A stretch of DNA of 64,000 nt, from contig NZ_CP008944.1 of assembly GCF_000732945.1 (NCBI RefSeq), positions 2,247,381 to 2,311,380 of the forward strand, written 5' to 3'. Each line of letters begins with the position of its first letter. Positions within the stretch are counted from its first letter, which is position 1. A program made the translations under genes and the position numbers. The DNA is from Corynebacterium atypicum (GTDB lineage: Bacteria; Actinomycetota; Actinomycetes; Mycobacteriales; Mycobacteriaceae). Of this stretch, positions 8,882-17,628 are shown in pieces. The notes below the pieces were generated by a model. It saw nothing but the letters and a program-made list of their open reading frames with translations, was not told where the DNA came from and did not search any database.

Positions 8882-11154
8882 CAGAAGGGCAGCAATCCCT
8901 CTGGCAGCCCCGGCGCCGGGGCAGGGGCCGGCGCGGGCGCCGGAGCAGGTGCCGGCGCGGGCGCCGGAGCAGGTGCCGGGGCAGGGGCTGGCGCCGGCTG
9001 GTTGCCGCCGTCCCCGGGCGCCCCGCCGCCGGGGATGGGCAGCGGGATTGGTAGCGGTTGCGGCGCCGGCTGCGGCTCGGTGGCCGGCTCATCGGGCTGC
9101 GGCTCTTCTTCGTGCGACGAGGTGGGAGCCTGCGAGGTCGTCGAGGGCGCAGTGGTGGTGGGCCGGGACTGCGTCGGCGGCACGATTGCCATCGAGTAGT
9201 TGCCATCGCCCCAGGTGACCGGGCTGGCCTGCGGGAAGCTCTCCACCGGGGCGTTCTGCAACGCGCCGTCGAGAGTCCGCTTCCAGATGGTCGACGGCAG
9301 CCCGGAGCCGTACATCATGTTGCCGTGGAGGTCCGTCAACGCGGAGCTGTCGTCATTGCCCACCCACACCGCGGTGGCCAGCTGCGGGGTGGAGCCAATC
9401 ATCCAGGCATCCTTGTTGGCCCCGGAATCGCCCAGCTGGGTGGTGCCGGTCTTGGCGGCCGAGGGCCGGCCGCCGGCCAGCGCATTGCCGCGCGAATAGG
9501 CCGCCACCGGCTGCATGGCCTGGATGACGTTATCGGCGACGGTCTCACTGACTCGGCGCTCGCCCTCGCTCTTTTCGTGTTCGTAGAGGACGTCGCCGGT
9601 AGCCGTCTCGACCCGCTCGACAAAGTGCGGCTGGTGCCACACCCCGCGGTTGGTCAGCGTGCCCAAAGCGACGGCCATGTCAAACGGCCGGGACTGGTAC
9701 TGCCCGAGCACGATCCCCTCGTAGGGGGGCTTGCCGTTTTCGGTCAGCGTGTTCTCTACACCCGGGATTGACTTGGCTACGCCCAGGGCGTGGGCCATAT
9801 CCGCGGTGTCCTGCATCTTGTTATCCAGGTCGTCCTGGACGCGGATGAAGCTAGTGTTCAGCGACATCTTCAGCGCCTCGCTCAGCGAGCACACCCCGCA
9901 GGTTTCCCCGCCGGCGTTTTCCACCGGCAGCCCGCCGGGCAACGTCACCGGGGCCGAAGAGTACGTGGCGGAAAGGGGGATGCCCTGCTGCAGCGCTGCC
10001 GCCAGGCCAAAGATCTTGAACGTCGAGCCGGTCTGCAGCCCGGCGTTGGCGTAATCCCACCCGTTCGGATCCTCGCCACCGTAGTAGCCGCGCACCGCGC
10101 CCGTCTTCGGGTCAATGGTCACCGAGGCCGTGCGCAGCTTCTCGCTGTACCCCTCGGTATTCGAGTAGATCGCATCCAGCGCCGACTGCTGCACCACCGG
10201 GTCGATCGTGCTCGTGATCTGCAGGCCCCGGGTGGTCACGTCCTCCTCGGTGATCCCGAGCGTCTCCAGCTCCGCCATCACCTGGTTCTTGATCATCCCG
10301 TTCGGGCCGCTGGCCTCGGTATAGGCCGAGTAGTTCGCGGGGTCTTGAACCTCCGGGAACTGCGCCTGGTGCCGCTCCTGCTCGGAGATGACCTGGTTTT
10401 CCACCATGCCGTCCAACACGTAGTTCCAGCGCTCCTCTGACTCCGCGCGGTTGTTCCACGGGTCCAGCTGGCTCGGCCGCTGGATGGCGGCCGCGAGCAC
10501 CGCGCCTTCCTCTGGAGTGAGATCAGAGACGTGCTTATCAAAGTACGCGTTCGAGGCGGCCTCGATGCCGTAGGCGTTGCGGCCGAAGTAGACGGTGTTG
10601 AGGTAGGCGGCCAGCACCTCTTCCTTGGACCACTCGTTGGCCATCTTCGCCGAGTAAACCAGCTCGCACAGCTTGCGCTGCAGAGAGTGCTCGTTGCCCA
10701 CCAGCGCGTTCTTCACGTACTGCTGGGTGATCGTTGAGCCACCGCCGGCAGACGCGTTGCCGGTCAGCTGGCCCACGATGGCCCGGCCGAAACCGGTGAT
10801 AGAAAAGCCCGGGTTCGTCCAGAATTCCCGGTCCTCGGCGGCAAGCACCGCCTCCTGGACGCTCTTCGGGACGTCGTCAAGCTTCACCTGCCTACGGTTC
10901 CCATCTGGCGGGACGATGCGCGCGAGCTCCGTCTGCGAATCCGACGCGTAGATCTCAGAGATCTGTGCGGTGGAGACCTCGCCCGGCTCGGGAACCTCGG
11001 CGGCGAGGTAGGCAATCATAAAGCCCAGGATGGGAAGGACAATCAGGGCGCCGAGGATCCCGCCGCCCCACATCATCGCCTTGTGGCGCCCGTCAGAGCG
11101 GCTGCCTGGTCGTTCCAACCGGCGCGCCGTCCCGGACTTTTTCTTTTCTGTCAC
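8881..11154 (-). CDS. ponA: Bifunctional class A penicillin-binding protein (PBP1)
   Basis: 757 residues; polymerises and cross-links peptidoglycan at the outer face of the membrane. A basic cytoplasmic tail and one membrane helix (about 30-52) precede the glycosyltransferase domain with EDREF (catalytic Glu region near residue 97) and the GGSTITQQ segment. The transpeptidase domain has the nucleophile motif STFK (near 373), SLN (near 428) and KTGT (near 565). The end is a run of about fifteen Pro-Ala dipeptides (roughly 718-750) encoded by a GC-rich tandem repeat. The order DUF5318-ponA-GT87 protein matches Rv0049-Rv0051. Confidence 0.96.
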   Translation of the reverse strand: MTEKKKSGTARRLERPGSRSDGRHKAMMWGGGILGALIVLPILGFMIAYLAAEVPEPGEVSTAQISEIYASDSQTELARIVPPDGNRRQVKLDDVPKSVQEAVLAAEDREFWTNPGFSITGFGRAIVGQLTGNASAGGGSTITQQYVKNALVGNEHSLQRKLCELVYSAKMANEWSKEEVLAAYLNTVYFGRNAYGIEAASNAYFDKHVSDLTPEEGAVLAAAIQRPSQLDPWNNRAESEERWNYVLDGMVENQVISEQERHQAQFPEVQDPANYSAYTEASGPNGMIKNQVMAELETLGITEEDVTTRGLQITSTIDPVVQQSALDAIYSNTEGYSEKLRTASVTIDPKTGAVRGYYGGEDPNGWDYANAGLQTGSTFKIFGLAAALQQGIPLSATYSSAPVTLPGGLPVENAGGETCGVCSLSEALKMSLNTSFIRVQDDLDNKMQDTADMAHALGVAKSIPGVENTLTENGKPPYEGIVLGQYQSRPFDMAVALGTLTNRGVWHQPHFVERVETATGDVLYEHEKSEGERRVSETVADNVIQAMQPVAAYSRGNALAGGRPSAAKTGTTQLGDSGANKDAWMIGSTPQLATAVWVGNDDSSALTDLHGNMMYGSGLPSTIWKRTLDGALQNAPVESFPQASPVTWGDGNYSMAIVPPTQSRPTTTAPSTTSQAPTSSHEEEPQPDEPATEPQPAPQPLPIPLPIPGGGAPGDGGNQPAPAPAPAPAPAPAPAPAPAPAPAPAPAPGLPEGLLPF
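8904..9001 (-). repeat. Pro-Ala coding tandem repeat in ponA
   Basis: The 3' end of ponA is a short-period GC repeat built of GCCGGN/GCNGGN hexamers, including two consecutive near-identical 24-base units (about 8929-8976), each coding for four Pro-Ala pairs. It yields an extended PA rod at the extracellular C-terminus. Such a tract can change length by slippage in steps that keep the frame. Confidence 0.8.
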
Positions 11155-11252
11155 GTCTTTGGCCCCTTATAAACGTTCACGCTGCGCTGCCTGGCTCACC
11201 AGGGCTTTACTGGGCTTATGAGCTTGCCAAACATAGCTCCTACGCCCCGTAC

Positions 11253-11672
11253 CTATTCTTCCAGAGGGTACGTCGATAACCCACTTTGAGGCGAACCTGG
11301 GCGCGCGCCCGGCGCGCCGACAGCCACCTCCGAGCGCACCAGGATGTTCCACCGGCAGCGCGGGCACACCTCCACCACGTGAGTGGCCACCTCGCCGAGC
11401 TCCGCAACGAGCGCCGCCAGCTCCCGCTCGCCGCGCGCTGTGCCCGCCCGTAGGCCGAGGTTCTCGCCGACCACAAACCGCACCAAACGCAGTTTTTCGG
11501 AGCCGCAGGCGGGGCAGGGCGTGCGGGCCGGCCAGCCGTGGAAGTCAGCCGCCGCGATCAACCGGTTATCCGCAGTCAACACCTCGGCCGGATCGAGCTG
11601 GCCGGAACGCAGCTCGCGCAGGATCTGTGCGCGGCGGTGCCGGTGACTCACGGGGCGCTCAAAGTGGATCAT
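11253..11672 (-). CDS. DUF5318 zinc-ribbon protein
   Basis: 139 residues from the ATG at 11672, matching the length of the Rv0049 family. I prefer this start over one 33 codons upstream because the family begins with a VSHRxxRxxxL motif, here VSHRHRRAQIL, immediately after it. Four cysteines in two knuckles (CPAC and CPRC) suggest a structural zinc ribbon. Conserved next to ponA in mycolic-acid bacteria; function unknown. Charged and soluble, so cytoplasmic. Confidence 0.8.
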   Translation of the reverse strand: MIHFERPVSHRHRRAQILRELRSGQLDPAEVLTADNRLIAAADFHGWPARTPCPACGSEKLRLVRFVVGENLGLRAGTARGERELAALVAELGEVATHVVEVCPRCRWNILVRSEVAVGAPGARPGSPQSGLSTYPLEE

Positions 11673-11884
11673 AAGACCCAAGCGTAGGCCCGCCGGCGCG
11701 CTTAGGACGCTGGGAGCTCCCCCGAAAACGTGCCGCAAAAATGCCGGAAAACTGTTATTTTCATAGGCCACGCCATTTAAGCGGGCAACTTAGGCATACT
11801 ATAGGAAACGAATCCCGTTAAAGCCCGCGCACTCCGGAACCGGGCCCGCGCAATTTTGCTCCCTCAACCAAAGGCTAAAAACAT

Positions 11885-12343
11885 ATGACCTCACAAAACC
11901 CAGAAGACCTCGCCCGCCGGATGCGCCCCGCGCTGACCAAGCTCTACGTGATGTACTTCCGGGTAGCCGAACAGTCTGACCTGACCGGGCCACAGCTGTC
12001 CATCCTCTCCCGCCTGGCCGATCACGGCGCCTCGCGAATCAGCCAGATAGCGCGCGAAGAGGGGATTCGAATGCCCACCGCCTCGAACGCCCTGCACCAG
12101 CTCGAGCAACGAGGGATGGTCGAACGCATTCGTGATACGGCGGACCGCCGGGGCGTGCGCGTTCAGCTCACCGAGCACGGGCGCACCGAGCTGGAGCAGG
12201 TGGGCGAGGAACGCAACCGCTACTTTGCCGATCTGCTTGGCTCCCTCGACGAGCACGACCTGGCCATCGCCGATCAAGCGGTGGGCGTGATCAACCGGCT
12301 CGCCGAAAGCTACGGCAACCAGCTAGCTGACGACCACGAGTAG
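11885..12343 (+). CDS. MarR-family transcriptional regulator (MalR-like)
   Basis: 152 residues with a central winged helix (about 30-105): the helix-turn-helix region RISQIAREEGIRMPTAS is followed by the wing with DRRGVRVQLT, typical of MarR. Flanking helices mediate dimerisation. It is divergent from DUF5318/ponA and upstream of a universal stress protein gene. Sequence and context resemble MalR of C. glutamicum, a regulator of cell-envelope stress genes; that identification is from memory of the family, not a search. No good ribosome site is visible; a TACTAT hexamer lies at 11797-11802. Confidence 0.88.
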   Translation: MTSQNPEDLARRMRPALTKLYVMYFRVAEQSDLTGPQLSILSRLADHGASRISQIAREEGIRMPTASNALHQLEQRGMVERIRDTADRRGVRVQLTEHGRTELEQVGEERNRYFADLLGSLDEHDLAIADQAVGVINRLAESYGNQLADDHE

Positions 12344-12411
12344 CCCGGCGGCGCCCGGCCTACCGCTCGCCATCAAGCGGGGGTGGCCGCCGGCCCGTTT
12401 ACAGTAGAGCT

Positions 12412-13416
12412 ATGGCAGATTCTTCCGATTCAGCTGCACCCGCAGACCGTGCGGGCACCCCCTCGGCCACCGGCGCGGGGGATCCAGGCGGGGTAGACCA
12501 GATCCGGATCCTGGTCTCCTTTCGGGCAGACAGCCTGACTCATGACGCCGTGGAAATCGCGGCCTGGCTCGCACGCACGGACTTTCCGCCGGTCCGGGTA
12601 CGGGCGCTGTCCACGTTCGTGCGCCCCTGGCCGGCCACCTCGCTGAAAAAGCTCGGCGGCAAGTACGTCGACTGGTTTCGCCGCGAGGCCCGCGCCGCGG
12701 AGAAGCGCGTGAAAGCGGCCTTCACCGATGCGGGCATCCCCGAGAAATTCTGGGACGATCCCGTCGCCGTCTTCGCCGACGGCCCTAGCGAACACGCCCT
12801 GATTACCGCGGCGGCGGACAAGTTCGGCGCGGACATCATCGCCGTCGAATCAGACGACGCCGCCGAGAAGGGCCGACTCAAGGTCAGCAACACTGCAGAC
12901 GCGCTCTTGCATTCCTCGCCGCGGCCCGTCTGCCTGGCTCCTCGCAAGGTCAAGCTCTCAAAGAAGGGCGTGCGCCGAGTCAATTTCGCATTCCTCGAAA
13001 GCGAGTGGGACGCATCGCTGCCAGCCGTCGACTCGGCCGCGCAGCTGGCACTGGCCTGGCGCGCGCCGCTGAGGGTGCTCGCCTTTTCGCCCACCGGGCT
13101 TTCTGATACCCCCTTGTCCAAGTCCCTCGATCTGGCCGGCGAGCTCGCCGCCGACTGGCGGGAGCACTCACTGGCCATGCTCGACCGCGTACGCGACCAG
13201 CTGGCCGCGAAGTACCCCGAGCTCCTCCTCGAGTCCTCGGTGGCCACCGGCAACGGCTGGGGCGGGGCAGTCGACTCGCTGAAGTGGAAGAAGGGGGACC
13301 TGCTCTGCCTGACCTCGAGCCCGGCCGGACCGCTCGAGCGCGTCTTTGTTGGCTCGACCACCTCGGAATTCCTGCCGCACGTGGGCGTCCCCGTGGTGAT
13401 CTACCCGACTCGCTAG
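12412..13416 (+). CDS. Tandem universal stress protein
   Basis: 334 residues made of two UspA-like alpha/beta domains (about 30-185 and 190-332). After a disordered Ser/Ala/Gly start, the first strand reads IRILVSFRADS; the second domain opens with RVNFAFLES and closes with GSTTSEFLPHVGVPVVIYP, the typical end of a USP. Classic ATP-binding GxxGx9GS is only partly visible, so nucleotide binding is unsure. TACAGT (12400-12405) lies six bases before the ATG, implying a leaderless mRNA. It follows the MarR gene in the same direction and may be its target. Confidence 0.85.
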   Translation: MADSSDSAAPADRAGTPSATGAGDPGGVDQIRILVSFRADSLTHDAVEIAAWLARTDFPPVRVRALSTFVRPWPATSLKKLGGKYVDWFRREARAAEKRVKAAFTDAGIPEKFWDDPVAVFADGPSEHALITAAADKFGADIIAVESDDAAEKGRLKVSNTADALLHSSPRPVCLAPRKVKLSKKGVRRVNFAFLESEWDASLPAVDSAAQLALAWRAPLRVLAFSPTGLSDTPLSKSLDLAGELAADWREHSLAMLDRVRDQLAAKYPELLLESSVATGNGWGGAVDSLKWKKGDLLCLTSSPAGPLERVFVGSTTSEFLPHVGVPVVIYPTR

Positions 13417-13488
13417 GCCGCGCCTGGCCTCAGCCCGACCGGTCCACCTGGGGTATCCGGAAGTTGGGCGCTACTAAGCTTGACCGAT

Positions 13489-13977
13489 ATGGGCAAGGGA
13501 ACTTACCGGGAGCACCCGGAGAACGATCTCGTCGCCGACGCCGACCGCACAAACAAGCCGCGACCCGAGCCGCGCGACTTCGATGAGCTCGCCGACCAGC
13601 CCGACCCCTACGTGCAGTATGAGCTGAACCGGCGCTCGAGCCGGCAAGCCATCTGGTGGACGCTCGGCACCGTCATCGCCTCACTGATTGCCTCCGGGGC
13701 ACTGCTCGTGGCCAGCCGGATCGCCGGCGGGGATGCGTGCGCCGCGGGCCTGAACACCTGGCTGTGCTCGCGCAGGTGGGAACTCATCTGGTCGCTCGGC
13801 TCCTGCGTGATCCCCGTCGCCGGACTCATCGGCTGCGGGATCATCATGGTCCGGAAGCTGCAGCGCTACATCCGGTGGGGGACCTGGATGGGCGCGTTCT
13901 GGTTCCTGGTGCCCCACGCGATGCTCTGGATGACAACCGCGGGGCAGATCGCCATCGTGGGCACCCACCCGGCCTAG
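13489..13977 (+). CDS. Corynebacterial membrane protein, unknown function
   Basis: 162 residues from ATG 13489 (a TTG three codons upstream is possible). A charged cytoplasmic N-terminal half (to about 50) precedes three to four hydrophobic segments: around TLGTVIASLIASGALLVA, LIWSLGSCVIPVAGLIGCG, and WMGAFWFLVPHAMLWM. Two cysteines in the first extracytoplasmic loop (DACAAGLNTWLC) may pair. A TACTAA/TAAGCT element just upstream suggests a short or absent leader. Function not recognised. Confidence 0.7.
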   Translation: MGKGTYREHPENDLVADADRTNKPRPEPRDFDELADQPDPYVQYELNRRSSRQAIWWTLGTVIASLIASGALLVASRIAGGDACAAGLNTWLCSRRWELIWSLGSCVIPVAGLIGCGIIMVRKLQRYIRWGTWMGAFWFLVPHAMLWMTTAGQIAIVGTHPA

Positions 13978-14052
13978 CGGGCTCCGCCGTAACGGGTCTC
14001 GTCCTCGCTCAGCCCGCAAGAGCGCACCTTCAACGGTTGGGCTAGCCGCAGG

Positions 14053-14415
14053 CTACTTGGTGGAATCCAGGACCACGTCGAACTCGAGGATCTCCGAGCG
14101 CACGGCGGCGGGCCGCCGCTTCGCGTGCTCGTCAGCTTCCACGTCCACCTTGCCGTGGGCGGACTCGCCGGCGTCCTTCACATCCGAGTGGCTGCGGGCA
14201 AAGTCCTTGCCGTTCACCCAGTTCTCATAGGCCTCGTTGCTGTCCCACCAGGTGACAACAAAATAGCGGTCCTCGCCGGCGGTCGGGCGCAGCAGCTGAA
14301 AGCCGCCGAAGCCGGGCTGCTTGTCCACGGCGTGCAGGCGGTTGGCAAAGCGCTCTTCTAGGCTCGCGCGGGCTTCCTCAGGAACGGTGAGGGCATTAAT
14401 CTTTACGATACTCAT
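14053..14415 (-). CDS. MhuD/IsdG-type haem-degrading monooxygenase
   Basis: 120 residues, ABM ferredoxin-like fold. The first 70 residues align without gaps to mycobacterial MhuD as I remember it: VKINAL with Asn7, PGFGGFQLLRP at 35-45, EDRYFVVTWW, and Trp66 within ENWVNG. The haem-ligand histidine of MhuD (75) corresponds to His76 here after a one-residue shift. MhuD-type enzymes open haem to mycobilin and release iron. After the histidine this protein has a longer, charged insert (about residues 78-107) than MhuD before the final EILEFDVVLD strand. It stands alone; no iron box is obvious immediately upstream. Confidence 0.82.
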   Translation of the reverse strand: MSIVKINALTVPEEARASLEERFANRLHAVDKQPGFGGFQLLRPTAGEDRYFVVTWWDSNEAYENWVNGKDFARSHSDVKDAGESAHGKVDVEADEHAKRRPAAVRSEILEFDVVLDSTK

Positions 14416-14469
14416 AACTCTTAAGGCTACCCGCAGGCCGCCGCTTCGGCCGCCCGCGCCTGGGCCAGG

Positions 14470-14886
14470 CTAGCGCGAAGAGATCTGATCGGGCTGGCCC
14501 GGCACCGCTTGCGCCGGGTCTGAGCCCAGGGCCACGATCTGATTGTCCCCGTCCACGTGCACCACCTTCGGGCTAAAGGCGCGCGCCTCCTCGTCGGTAG
14601 CCTGGCGGTAGGCCATGATGATCACCAAGTCGCCCGGGCTGACCAGCCGGGCGGCCGCGCCGTTGATGCAGATCTGCCCGCGCCCGGCGTCGTCGTCGCT
14701 CGAGCGGATCACGTAGGTCTCCAGCCGGTTGCCGTTGTCGATGTCCACCACGGCGACCAACTCGCCGTCGATAATGTCGGCGGCGTCGCACAACGCGGCG
14801 TCGATAGTAATGGAACCCACATAGTGCAGGTCCGCCTGGGTGACCGTCGCACGGTGGATCTTGCCACCGAGAATCGTGCGCAGCAT
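14470..14886 (-). CDS. panD: Aspartate 1-decarboxylase precursor
   Basis: 138 residues. PanD makes beta-alanine for pantothenate from aspartate, using a pyruvoyl group formed by self-cleavage between Gly24 and Ser25; both are present in the motif YVGSITID. The downstream NGAAARL segment (oxyanion and substrate region) is also conserved. The last 20 residues, rich in Gln and Pro, extend beyond the double-psi barrel. panB and panC are not adjacent. The start is the ATG at 14886. Confidence 0.95.
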   Translation of the reverse strand: MLRTILGGKIHRATVTQADLHYVGSITIDAALCDAADIIDGELVAVVDIDNGNRLETYVIRSSDDDAGRGQICINGAAARLVSPGDLVIIMAYRQATDEEARAFSPKVVHVDGDNQIVALGSDPAQAVPGQPDQISSR

Positions 14887-15061
14887 AGCGCCTTCCTACC
14901 TCGAACAAACTGGCTGGCCGCCGCATTATGGGCAGGCCCGGAGCGCGAACAGATCTTACTCGCCGGCCCGCCTGATGCGATAACCAGCGCCGGGCCTCCC
15001 GCCGGGCCTCGCAAGGTTGAGGCGGCAGGCGTGCGGCTCGGCCTGCGGGCGCCGCATCCCG

Positions 15062-16549
15062 CTAGCGCTTGCGGTAAAGCTGCTTGCGCTGGTACTTCGG
15101 CTCGCAGGTCACCAACACACCCAAGTTCCTAAAGATCCCTTCGTCCACGGAACCCAGGATCGTGGTGGTGTGCACATCGCAGCCGCGCAGGTTCTTCAGC
15201 TGTGCCAACGCCCGGCGCGCGTCATCGCTGCTGGCCGCCGAGACGGACAGCGCGATGAGCACCTCGTCGGTATGCAGCCGTGGATTGCGCGAGCCCAGGT
15301 GCTCCGTCTTCAGGGTCTGGATCGGCTCGATCGACTCCGGCGAGAGCAGGTTGATCTCCTCGTCGATGCCTGCCAGGTGCTTGAGAGCGTTGAGCAGCAT
15401 CGCCGAGGAGCATCCCAGCAGGGGAGAGGTCTTGCCGGTAATGATCGCGGCGTCGGCAAGCTGAATTGCACTGCCCGGCTGGTTCGTCTTGCGCTCCACC
15501 TCGTTGGCGGCGGCCACCACCGCGCGGTCTGAGACCTTGCAGCCCGCCTTGCTCATGATCATCGCGATGCGGCCGGACTCCACGGGGTCCGACTCCTCGC
15601 GGCGCTCGTCGACGAGCGCCTTCAAGTAGCGGCGCACGATCTCTTGGCGCGCGGCATCCTGACAGGCCGCGTCGTCGCTAATGCAGTACCCCGCCATGTT
15701 CACACCCATGTCCGTCGGCGACTGGTAGGGGCTCGAGCCCTGGATTTCCTCCAGGATCTTGGCCAAGAGCGGAAACACCTCGACGTCGCGGTTGTAGCTG
15801 GTGACCTGCTTGCCGTAGGCGCGCAGGTAGAACGGGTCGACCAGGTTGATATCATCGAGGTCCGCCGTCGCGGCCTCGTAAGCCATGTTCACCGGGTGCT
15901 CGAGCGGCAGGTTCCAGATGGGGAACGTCTCGAACTTGGCGTATCCCGCGTCGATGCCCCGCTTATTCTCGTGATAGACCTGACTGAGGCAGGTAGCCAG
16001 CTTTCCGGAACCCGGGCCCGGCGCCGTCACCACCACCAGGTCGCGGTCCGTCTCGACGTAGTCGTTGAGCCCGAAGCCGTCCTCGCTGATGACGGTCGCG
16101 GTATCGGTGGGGTAGCCCGGGATCACCCGGTGGCGGGAGACCTTGAGGCCGAGGCGCTCCACGCGCTGGATGAACTCCTGGGCGGCAACGTTGGAATCTT
16201 CGAGCTGCGTGATCACCACGTTGTCCACGTGGAAACCGCGCTCACGGAAGGCGTCGACCAAACGCAGGGCATCCTCCTCGTAGGTGATGCCGAGGTCGGC
16301 GCGCACCTTCTGCCTGGTCAGGTCCTTGGCGTTCAAGCAGATGACGATCTCGATTTCATCGCGCAGCCTTTCTAGCATCGCGATCTTGGTGTCGGGCGAG
16401 AACCCGGGCAGCACCCGGCTGGCGTGGTAGTCGTCGAAGAGCTTGCCGCCCATCTCGAGATAGAGCTTGCCGCCGATCTCCTGGCGCCTGGCGCTGATGT
16501 GCTCGCTCTGGAGCTTGATGTACTTATCGCGGTCGAAACCCGTCTTCAT
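15062..16549 (-). CDS. DUF1846 (UPF0371) family protein
   Basis: 495 residues, full length for DUF1846. The sequence starts [10 protein letters not shown] and carries the characteristic [10 protein letters not shown] and [16 protein letters not shown] motifs; the latter looks like a phosphate-binding loop. Cytoplasmic, no signal or membrane segments. Members occur across Firmicutes and Actinobacteria and have a solved structure but no established function that I can name. It stands alone between panD and dps, each separated by more than 170 bases. Confidence 0.88.
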   Translation of the reverse strand: MKTGFDRDKYIKLQSEHISARRQEIGGKLYLEMGGKLFDDYHASRVLPGFSPDTKIAMLERLRDEIEIVICLNAKDLTRQKVRADLGITYEEDALRLVDAFRERGFHVDNVVITQLEDSNVAAQEFIQRVERLGLKVSRHRVIPGYPTDTATVISEDGFGLNDYVETDRDLVVVTAPGPGSGKLATCLSQVYHENKRGIDAGYAKFETFPIWNLPLEHPVNMAYEAATADLDDINLVDPFYLRAYGKQVTSYNRDVEVFPLLAKILEEIQGSSPYQSPTDMGVNMAGYCISDDAACQDAARQEIVRRYLKALVDERREESDPVESGRIAMIMSKAGCKVSDRAVVAAANEVERKTNQPGSAIQLADAAIITGKTSPLLGCSSAMLLNALKHLAGIDEEINLLSPESIEPIQTLKTEHLGSRNPRLHTDEVLIALSVSAASSDDARRALAQLKNLRGCDVHTTTILGSVDEGIFRNLGVLVTCEPKYQRKQLYRKR

Positions 16550-16817
16550 GTCACCTCACTTGCTGGAAACAGACGCCCGATAGCATAGCGGGTTCAACCG
16601 GCTAAAACCCAACGGTTTGGCTGTGAAATACGATACGCAAAAACCCGGCCTCACCAGCGTAAATGGTGAGACCGGGTAAGCAAATCGCCCACTGTCGCTC
16701 GAGGGCTTGACCTGCCTTTTGGCGTGCCCTCTTTGTAGCGCGTGGGCTGAACGGGCGAAGCTAAGCCTTCAGCCTAGCGCCGAGGCGTAGCTGCGCACCA
16801 GTCGCCTGGCGCGGGAG
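16550..16817. other. Gap between DUF1846 gene and dps
   Basis: No gene. Contains the dps terminator (16643-16676) and a second imperfect inverted repeat, GCTAAGCC at about 16760-16767 against GGCTTAGC-like bases at 16770-16777, plus the presumed DUF1846 promoter near 16560-16640. Confidence 0.5.
16638..16678 (-). terminator. Rho-independent terminator of dps
   Basis: Arms ACCCGGCCTCACCA (16643-16656) and TGGTGAGACCGGGT (16663-16676) pair over 14 positions with one mismatch, loop of six. On the minus strand the stem is followed directly by a T5 run, so it terminates transcripts coming from dps. Confidence 0.85.
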
Positions 16818-17294
16818 TTACTTCTCCACGTGGGCGCGCAGGAACCACTGGAACTTCTCCAGGCCGGCGGCCTGAGAGATGTAGATATCCTCAGTGATCG
16901 GGTCGATGTCGCCGGCCTCGGCGAGCGACTCGCGCAGGCGCTCGATCACGGTGGTGTAGAGGTCGGCCAGCTTCTGGATGTGCTCCTGGGTATCGGCCTT
17001 GTTCAGGTCGTACTGCAGCGGAGTGCGGTTCTCCACGTGGCCAGCCGGGGTGCCAATCGGCGCGCCACCAAGCTGGGCGATGCGCTCAGCAACCTCGTCG
17101 GCGTAGCCGCGAACTTCCTCAACCTGCGGGTCGATCATCTCGTGGACAGCGATGAAGGAGGGGCCGGTCACGTTCCAGTGGACGTGCTTCAGGATCAGGT
17201 GCAGATCGTTGAAGTCAGTCAGGCGCTCCTGCAGGCCGTCGATCAGCTTCTTGGCGTCGTTTTCGTTGATTCCGGGAACTGTGTAATTGCTCAT
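16818..17294 (-). CDS. dps: Dps-family ferritin-like DNA-protection protein
   Basis: 158 residues, four-helix ferritin-like monomer of a dodecameric iron-storing shell. The ferroxidase signature at the subunit interface is clear: HVHWNVTGPSFIAVHEMID with the two His and Asp/Glu ligands. It oxidises Fe(II) with peroxide and protects DNA. On the minus strand TATACT (17302-17307) lies seven bases before the ATG, so the mRNA is likely leaderless. Two overlapping, weak iron-box-like elements occur upstream around 17336-17360; DtxR control is plausible but not supported by a good match. Confidence 0.93.
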   Translation of the reverse strand: MSNYTVPGINENDAKKLIDGLQERLTDFNDLHLILKHVHWNVTGPSFIAVHEMIDPQVEEVRGYADEVAERIAQLGGAPIGTPAGHVENRTPLQYDLNKADTQEHIQKLADLYTTVIERLRESLAEAGDIDPITEDIYISQAAGLEKFQWFLRAHVEK

Positions 17295-17628
17295 GGCCCT
17301 AAGTATAAGGAGTTTCCGGCGGTTGGCTAGGAAATTTAGGCTTAGGTTAACCAGCTAAGGGCAGTCTTACCTGCGTTTATTGGCTTTTTCTTGGTATTAT
17401 GACGGCATTGATAGACATACCTTGATAGTACGCTCGAACCATCCTCTAGCATCAAACTTTCCGCTACCCCGTTGCGGGGGTGCTTGGGTGCTGGGTGGAG
17501 GCCGCGCAACAGCGCTACATAATAGATGCAAACCCAAACGCGCCAGGCCCCAGAGCACGCCCGTCGAACCCGGCCGCGTCGCGCAGCACCAAGTAGGAGT
17601 CAAGTAGACGCCAAGTAAAGGAGCAGCC
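17295..17628. other. Divergent dps / Nei promoter region
   Basis: No gene seen. It contains the dps -10 (17302-17307), the TTAGGTTAACC element (17342-17352) near the middle, a TATTAT hexamer at 17395-17400 that could drive the plus strand, a small CCCC-loop-GGGG hairpin near 17466-17480, and AAAGGAG just before the Nei start. The half adjacent to dps is distinctly AT-richer than the neighbouring genes. Confidence 0.5.
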
